Positions 4,907-8,867 of a DNA stretch of 8,867 nucleotides are shown piece after piece (positions within the stretch are counted from its first letter, which is position 1; the number at the start of each line of letters is the position of its first letter). Under the pieces are notes generated by a model. That model made no database searches and was not told where the DNA came from. It was given only the letters and a program-made list of their open reading frames with translations. Position numbers and translations under genes: made by a program. The stretch spans positions 1 to 8,867 of the forward strand of contig JBCCSZ010000320.1 of NCBI GenBank assembly GCA_039199225.1. The letters are read 5' to 3'. This DNA is from JBCCSZ01 sp039199225 (GTDB taxonomy: Bacteria; Bacteroidota; Bacteroidia; Chitinophagales; Saprospiraceae).

Positions 4907-6796
4907 ATGTTACGAAGATCGACCTTATGGTTGGCCCTTAGCTGCTTTTTCTTCAGTGCGAACGCACAAACGCTATTTAATGAAACGATCGATGTTCCGG
5001 CTGGTTATGCTCCTACCGAAGTCGTTATGCCCCCTTCACCTCTTTCCGTACAAGTTCTTTTTGTAGGTGGTGTAGATGAGGTAGAGACAACTCCTACTTA
5101 TGGGAACCCAGCAGGCAAAGCAATCGCGAAAGAATGGCATGATTTCATCGGATTCACACCAGACAACGCCAGCGATGATCTGGGTTGGGTATCCGTAAAC
5201 CACGAACGCATCGTTTCTGACGATCAGATCGGTGATGGTGGTGGAATGACTGTTTTCAAGGTCAAAAGAGCCGATGATGGCACCTTGGAAATCGTTGACC
5301 AGACCTTGTCTGACGGACGTTCTGGACAATTCTTCAATGTAGATTTCGTCAACACAGTTGGTGAAACAGGTATGAACTGCGGTGGTATTTGCTCCATCGT
5401 TGACGGTCGTATCTGGACTGCTGAAGAGTGGTTCCGTAGAGACAACGGGTCTATTGCGCCAGTGAGAAACCAGGCGGATTTCACCATCCAAAACTCTGGT
5501 ATCCCAGGCTGGGACGGCATCACTGTACCAAAGTACGAAAACTTCAACTACATGGTTGAAATCGACCCACGCGAGGCAAAAGCCATTCGCAAGCAGTACA
5601 ACTGGGGCCGTCAGCCATTCGAAGGTGGTGTTGTAGCTCCTGACAACAGAACTGTTTACCTCGGACCAGATGCTACACCTGGTTTCTTTGGTATGTTCGT
5701 TGCCAACACACCTGGTGATTTCACCAGAGGAACGCTGTTTGCCCACAAGCACGACAAGCCAGGCTGGCAGTGGACACCCATTTGGGAATTCAACTTTGAC
5801 CCAGATGGTCCTCTAGGCCCTCAAGAGCCGCTCAACTACTTCTTGAACCACATTGACGGTGCAGTTGCCAAGGGTGCGACCATGTACAACCGCATCGAAT
5901 GGGTTGCCATCAACCCAGAAAACAACTACGTCTACTTCACTGCAACGGGTCGCGACAACCCAGGTAGCAGATGGGCAGATGAAAACGAAGATGGTGCCGT
6001 TCACCACCCAGACGTCATTGCTCGTGCTGAGGCACAAGGCTTGACTTCTCCCAACGATGAGAACTACACAGATTACTATGGTAGCATCTGGGAGTACAAC
6101 CCAACAACTTCTGAGACTCGTCTTTTCCTGAACGGTGGTCCTTTCTTCGAAGACAGCCCAACCGAAGCTGCTTACCCAGATAAGCACCTATCCAACCCTG
6201 ATGGTTTGAACGTTATGCAAATCAACGGCAAGTCTTACTTGGTGATCCAGGAAGATTTGAACGGTACTTCCAATGGCCGTGTTCCTGCAGGTGTTGACAA
6301 CCGCACTTGTGAGTTGTTCATCCTCGATTTGTCCATCGCCAACCCAACCATTAACGACTTGATCCGCTTGACAGTTGTTCCTGCGGGTGCAGAGGTCACA
6401 GGTGCTCAACCAACGTCTGACGGAGCTAGCTTGTTGGTCAACGTTCAGCACCCAAGAACGGACAACCCATTCCCTTACAACCACTCTTTGACACTAGCTA
6501 TCAATGGTTTTGATAAGTTGGCGGCTCAGAGCAAGGCGAACAATGTTGATCCTTTCCAAGCCATCGAAGCGGGTGTTTCGGCTACAGACAGCAAGGATGT
6601 ATTCTCTGTTTTTCCAAACCCAACAACACGTACGATCTTCCTGAACAAAGTATCTGACATCGCTATCTTCAACGGTGACGGTAAGCGTATCATGGTAAGA
6701 CGTAACGTTACGGAGGTGAATGTATCTGACCTGACGCCAGGCATGTACTTCATCCAGAATGCAAAAGGTGACATTCTGAAGCTACAGGTGCAGTAA
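4907..6796 (+). CDS. PhoX/DUF839-family phosphatase-like protein with T9SS sorting domain
   Basis: The 629-residue protein starts with a Sec signal (1-20, SANA|Q). Residues about 30-545 match the PhoX family, monomeric alkaline phosphatases that use iron and calcium to hydrolyse phosphomonoesters. Family marks are SVNHE (96-100), GMNCGG with Cys158 where PhoX has its iron-binding Cys, WTAEEW (170-175), RIEWVAINP (329-337), YVYFTATGRDNPG (341-353), NPDGLNV (430-436) and TGAQPTSDGASLLVNVQHP (498-516). Residues 566-629 form a type A T9SS C-terminal domain: VFPNPTT at its start, PGMYFI (611-616), and KLQVQ at the end. The enzyme should therefore be released from, or attached to, the cell surface via T9SS. 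Known PhoX enzymes generally use Tat; here Arg3-Arg4 lacks the full Tat motif, and T9SS needs Sec. Codon use is strongly biased (mostly CCA, GGT, AAC and TTC), which suggests high expression. Phosphatase activity is inferred; some DUF839 proteins are uncharacterised. Confidence 0.85.
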   Translation: MLRRSTLWLALSCFFFSANAQTLFNETIDVPAGYAPTEVVMPPSPLSVQVLFVGGVDEVETTPTYGNPAGKAIAKEWHDFIGFTPDNASDDLGWVSVNHERIVSDDQIGDGGGMTVFKVKRADDGTLEIVDQTLSDGRSGQFFNVDFVNTVGETGMNCGGICSIVDGRIWTAEEWFRRDNGSIAPVRNQADFTIQNSGIPGWDGITVPKYENFNYMVEIDPREAKAIRKQYNWGRQPFEGGVVAPDNRTVYLGPDATPGFFGMFVANTPGDFTRGTLFAHKHDKPGWQWTPIWEFNFDPDGPLGPQEPLNYFLNHIDGAVAKGATMYNRIEWVAINPENNYVYFTATGRDNPGSRWADENEDGAVHHPDVIARAEAQGLTSPNDENYTDYYGSIWEYNPTTSETRLFLNGGPFFEDSPTEAAYPDKHLSNPDGLNVMQINGKSYLVIQEDLNGTSNGRVPAGVDNRTCELFILDLSIANPTINDLIRLTVVPAGAEVTGAQPTSDGASLLVNVQHPRTDNPFPYNHSLTLAINGFDKLAAQSKANNVDPFQAIEAGVSATDSKDVFSVFPNPTTRTIFLNKVSDIAIFNGDGKRIMVRRNVTEVNVSDLTPGMYFIQNAKGDILKLQVQ

Positions 6797-6827
6797 AAAA
6801 CTGCGCATTTCACGTCAAAAGTAATTT

Positions 6828-6861
6828 ACAAGTTTATGGGCCGCAAGGCTCATAAACTTGT
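6828..6861 (+). terminator. Long hairpin after the PhoX gene, probable terminator
   Basis: ACAAGTTTATGGGCC (6828-6842) pairs with GGCTCATAAACTTGT (6847-6861) over 15 bp, including one G-T wobble, around a GCAA tetraloop of the stable GNRA type. It starts 31 bp after the PhoX stop. The following bases are CGCTTTAC, so there is no real T-tract. It could end transcription inefficiently, or act as a stabilising 3' structure that lets some transcript reach the peroxidase gene. Confidence 0.55.
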
Positions 6862-6874
6862 CGCTTTACGATTC

Positions 6875-6895
6875 ACAATCTTTCATGTGGATTGT
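6875..6895 (+). other. Second small hairpin in the PhoX-peroxidase gap
   Basis: ACAATC (6875-6880) and GATTGT (6890-6895) pair over 6 bp with a 9-nt loop, immediately after the long hairpin. It has no T-tract. It may be part of one folded 3' end with the larger hairpin, or chance. Confidence 0.2.
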
Positions 6896-6942
6896 AAGCA
6901 GCCCAGGACTCAAATTGTCGTTACCATCCGATTCACTCAAAC

Positions 6943-6948
6943 TATAAT
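6943..6948 (+). promoter_or_regulatory. Possible -10-like box upstream of the peroxidase gene
   Basis: TATAAT lies 53 bases before ATG 7002, preceded by C as in the box upstream of the PhoX gene (CTATAAT in both). A weak TTACCA (6921-6926) is 16 bp upstream of it. No TAnnTTTG element is visible in the gap. The gene could instead be reached by read-through from the PhoX gene. Confidence 0.2.
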
Positions 6949-7001
6949 CAATCAAAACCTGTCATTTTCTTATCCGACTCACCCGAGAAATATTTATCAA
7001 A

Positions 7002-8867
7002 ATGAATAAGCAAATTTTACTCTTTGTAGCGATATGCCTGATTGTTCCCTTTTTGGGTGCTTTTCAGAAAAACGAAGGAGTAGAGGCATTGAAAAGAATA
7101 ACAGAAGAGTATCACTACTCACTAACTGACTTTACAAATGCAGTGGATGAATATGTAGCCATTGCCGAAAGTTTTACAGCCGACACAGCTAGCATTGCCG
7201 ACCTACAGGCTGTTCACCTCAACGCTCGCATGACCTTTAAGGCTTTTGAATACCTCATCGAATACTATGACCACCAAGCTGTCAAAGTATCTTTGAACGG
7301 CGCGCCGCTTCCGAGTGTAGAACCTCATGTCCCAGAGGTTGTTCCCCTCGACCCCGTTGGTTTGCAAGTGTTGGATGAATTGGTTTTTGCAGACGAACCT
7401 TTTGCAGAAAAAGAAGAAATCATCAAACTAACGAATCAGTTGCAGATAGATTTCAAGCAAATCTACCGGGTACAAAAAAGCATGAGAATTACCCACCGCC
7501 ACATCTTTGAAGCATTGCGGGAAGAGTTGATCCGAATCTTTACACTGGGTATGACGGGCTTCGATACGCCAGGCTCTGTCAACGCCCTACCCGAAGCCAA
7601 GGTTGCTCTTCAAAGTGCGCACAAAGCTTTTGGGGCATACCAGAGCCTATTGGAGAAAAAAGATTTTGGCCTTTTCATGTTGCTGGATACCAGACTGACG
7701 GAGGCCATCAAATACATGGATAATTTCGATGACTTTGACAAGTTCGATCGCTTGGGCTACTTCATTCACTTCCACAGCCATATTTACGAATTGCTTTACC
7801 AAATGCAGCGTTCCTTGGGTGTTGAAACCAAAGATGAGGTCAACAAGTTTAAGCCTGCCGTTAACTACGACGCCAAAGGCATGTTCTACGAAGACTTCCT
7901 GAACACCTCCTACTTCGCCAATCGCAACATGAACGATGAAAACATAGACCAGCGCATTTCTCTGGGCCGCATGCTTTTCTTCGACCCCGTTCTTTCTTCC
8001 AATAATAAACGTTCTTGTGCCTCTTGCCACGACCCGCAAATGGCATTCACAGATGGCAAAGCAAAAAGTGACGCTTTCAACGAATCCGGCCAGATCAAGC
8101 GCAACTCTCCGACACTGCTCAACTGCGTTTACAACGAACGCTTTTTTTACGATATGCGCCAGCCCAACCTGGAACGGCAAATCAAGCATGTTGTAAAAGA
8201 TTCGATGGAGTTCAATACCTCCTTTACAGAAATCATCGGAAAGCTGAAGCAGAGCAAAGAATATGTCGAACTCTTTGAGGAAGCTTATGGCATGGATGGC
8301 CGCAGTACTTTGTCTACCTATTCGCTTAACGATGCTATGGCCAGCTACGTAGCCAGCTTGAGTTCCTTCAACAGCCCATTTGACAAATACATGCGCCAAG
8401 AGATTGGAACCATCGACTTGAATGTCCACAAAGGATTCAACCTTTTTATGGGCAAAGGAGCCTGTGGCACTTGTCACTTTGCTCCTACATTCAATGGCAC
8501 CGTCCCTCCAAGATTCGAGGAATCAGAAACAGAAATACTAGGTGTACCCAAAACCAAAGACAACAAGGAATTGGATGTAGATATGGGCCGTTATGCCAGT
8601 GGGCGTCCCATCGACAAAGCACCCTTTTACCAGTTCTCCTTCCGGACGCCAACTGTTCGAAACATCGAACTGACAGCACCCTACATGCACAATGGCGTCT
8701 ATGAAACCTTAGAGGAGGTTATGGATTTTTACAACAAAGGTGGTGGAGCCGGTATGGGCATAGATGTGCCACATCAAACGCTGCCAGATGCACCATTGTA
8801 CCTCACAGTGGAAGAGCAACAGCAAATCATCGCCTTTATGAAGGCGCTGACTGATGAAGATTACGAC
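7002..8867 (+). CDS. Di-heme cytochrome c peroxidase/MauG family protein with imelysin-like N-terminal domain (3' end open)
   Basis: The frame is open from ATG 7002 to the last base: 622 residues with no stop. The end IIAFMKALTD is where the family normally finishes, so few residues are missing. Residues 1-20 are a signal peptide. Residues about 25-290 are helical and resemble imelysin/EfeO-type domains: NARMTFKAFEYL (74-85), NGAPLP (99-104), and GLQVLDELVF (120-129). Residues about 300-622 are a bacterial di-heme peroxidase: LGRMLFFDP (321-329), heme site CASCH (339-343), RNSPTLLN (367-374), second heme site CGTCH (488-492) and APYMHNG with Met562, the likely axial ligand of the second heme. 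Such enzymes act in the periplasm, reducing H2O2 or oxidising a partner. The usual FWDGR segment reads FYDMR (382-386), so the inter-heme Trp is apparently Tyr. The substrate is unknown. It follows the PhoX gene by 205 bp. Confidence 0.9.
   Translation, partial: MNKQILLFVAICLIVPFLGAFQKNEGVEALKRITEEYHYSLTDFTNAVDEYVAIAESFTADTASIADLQAVHLNARMTFKAFEYLIEYYDHQAVKVSLNGAPLPSVEPHVPEVVPLDPVGLQVLDELVFADEPFAEKEEIIKLTNQLQIDFKQIYRVQKSMRITHRHIFEALREELIRIFTLGMTGFDTPGSVNALPEAKVALQSAHKAFGAYQSLLEKKDFGLFMLLDTRLTEAIKYMDNFDDFDKFDRLGYFIHFHSHIYELLYQMQRSLGVETKDEVNKFKPAVNYDAKGMFYEDFLNTSYFANRNMNDENIDQRISLGRMLFFDPVLSSNNKRSCASCHDPQMAFTDGKAKSDAFNESGQIKRNSPTLLNCVYNERFFYDMRQPNLERQIKHVVKDSMEFNTSFTEIIGKLKQSKEYVELFEEAYGMDGRSTLSTYSLNDAMASYVASLSSFNSPFDKYMRQEIGTIDLNVHKGFNLFMGKGACGTCHFAPTFNGTVPPRFEESETEILGVPKTKDNKELDVDMGRYASGRPIDKAPFYQFSFRTPTVRNIELTAPYMHNGVYETLEEVMDFYNKGGGAGMGIDVPHQTLPDAPLYLTVEEQQQIIAFMKALTDEDYD

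Noticed and set aside
4907..4930. Twin-arginine signal (Arg3-Arg4) in the PhoX-family protein
   Set aside because: The residues after the arginines (STLW) do not fit the Tat consensus, and T9SS substrates cross the inner membrane by Sec.
5036..5752. 238-residue ORF on the minus strand inside the PhoX-family gene
   Set aside because: The plus-strand product has clear family motifs, a signal peptide and a T9SS domain. The antisense frame has no recognisable features and is probably open because of the biased codon use of the real gene.
7647..8477. 276-residue ORF on the minus strand inside the peroxidase gene
   Set aside because: It is antisense to conserved heme-binding and RNSPTLLN motifs of the plus-strand protein. 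Its Val/Ile/His-rich composition is typical of an antisense shadow.
1..8867. CRISPR array, tRNA, rRNA, integrase or phage genes
   Set aside because: I looked on both strands for regular spaced repeats, cloverleaf-like stretches and mobile-element proteins and saw none.

Overview
The window looks like a chromosomal segment from a member of the Bacteroidota, probably a marine or freshwater Saprospiria/Lewinella-type organism (the lineage is an inference). Evidence: a secreted protein ends in a type IX secretion (T9SS) sorting domain; several signal peptides end in A|Q; there is a short lipoprotein with an acidic CNKDDD start; start codons lack Shine-Dalgarno sequences; and intergenic regions carry TAnnTTTG-like promoter elements. 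I see no tRNA, rRNA, CRISPR array, transposase or phage gene.

Left block (1-3302, all +): a probable three-gene operon. It begins with the C-terminal 297 residues of an outer-membrane beta-barrel protein that starts outside the window. After 48 bp comes a minimal Omp85/BamA-type protein (one POTRA domain plus a beta-barrel). Eleven bp later comes a secreted GH113-like TIM-barrel glycosidase with both expected catalytic glutamates. Together they suggest an envelope or polysaccharide function that does not use SusC/SusD.

Middle block (3303-4906): a convergent gap with a strong bidirectional terminator, and possibly a small RNA ending in it; a minus-strand lipocalin-like lipoprotein (3550-4074); then about 830 bp with no convincing gene. 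That gap holds a minus-strand terminator hairpin with no assigned gene, a TAnnTTTG element pointing towards the lipoprotein, a hairpin-rich segment that could be a dispersed repeat or mRNA leader, and one doubtful GTG-initiated ORF.

Right block (4907-8867, +): a PhoX/DUF839-family phosphatase-like protein exported by T9SS, with strongly biased codon use that suggests high expression; a 205-bp gap with a 15-bp hairpin; then a di-heme cytochrome c peroxidase/MauG-family protein whose N-terminal half resembles imelysin. The last gene is open at the window edge but appears nearly complete.

I found no clearly new multi-gene system. The items most worth a second look are the imelysin-like/di-heme peroxidase fusion with altered key residues, its pairing with a T9SS-exported PhoX, the beta-barrel/mini-Omp85/GH113 cassette, and the structured RNA signals in the middle block.
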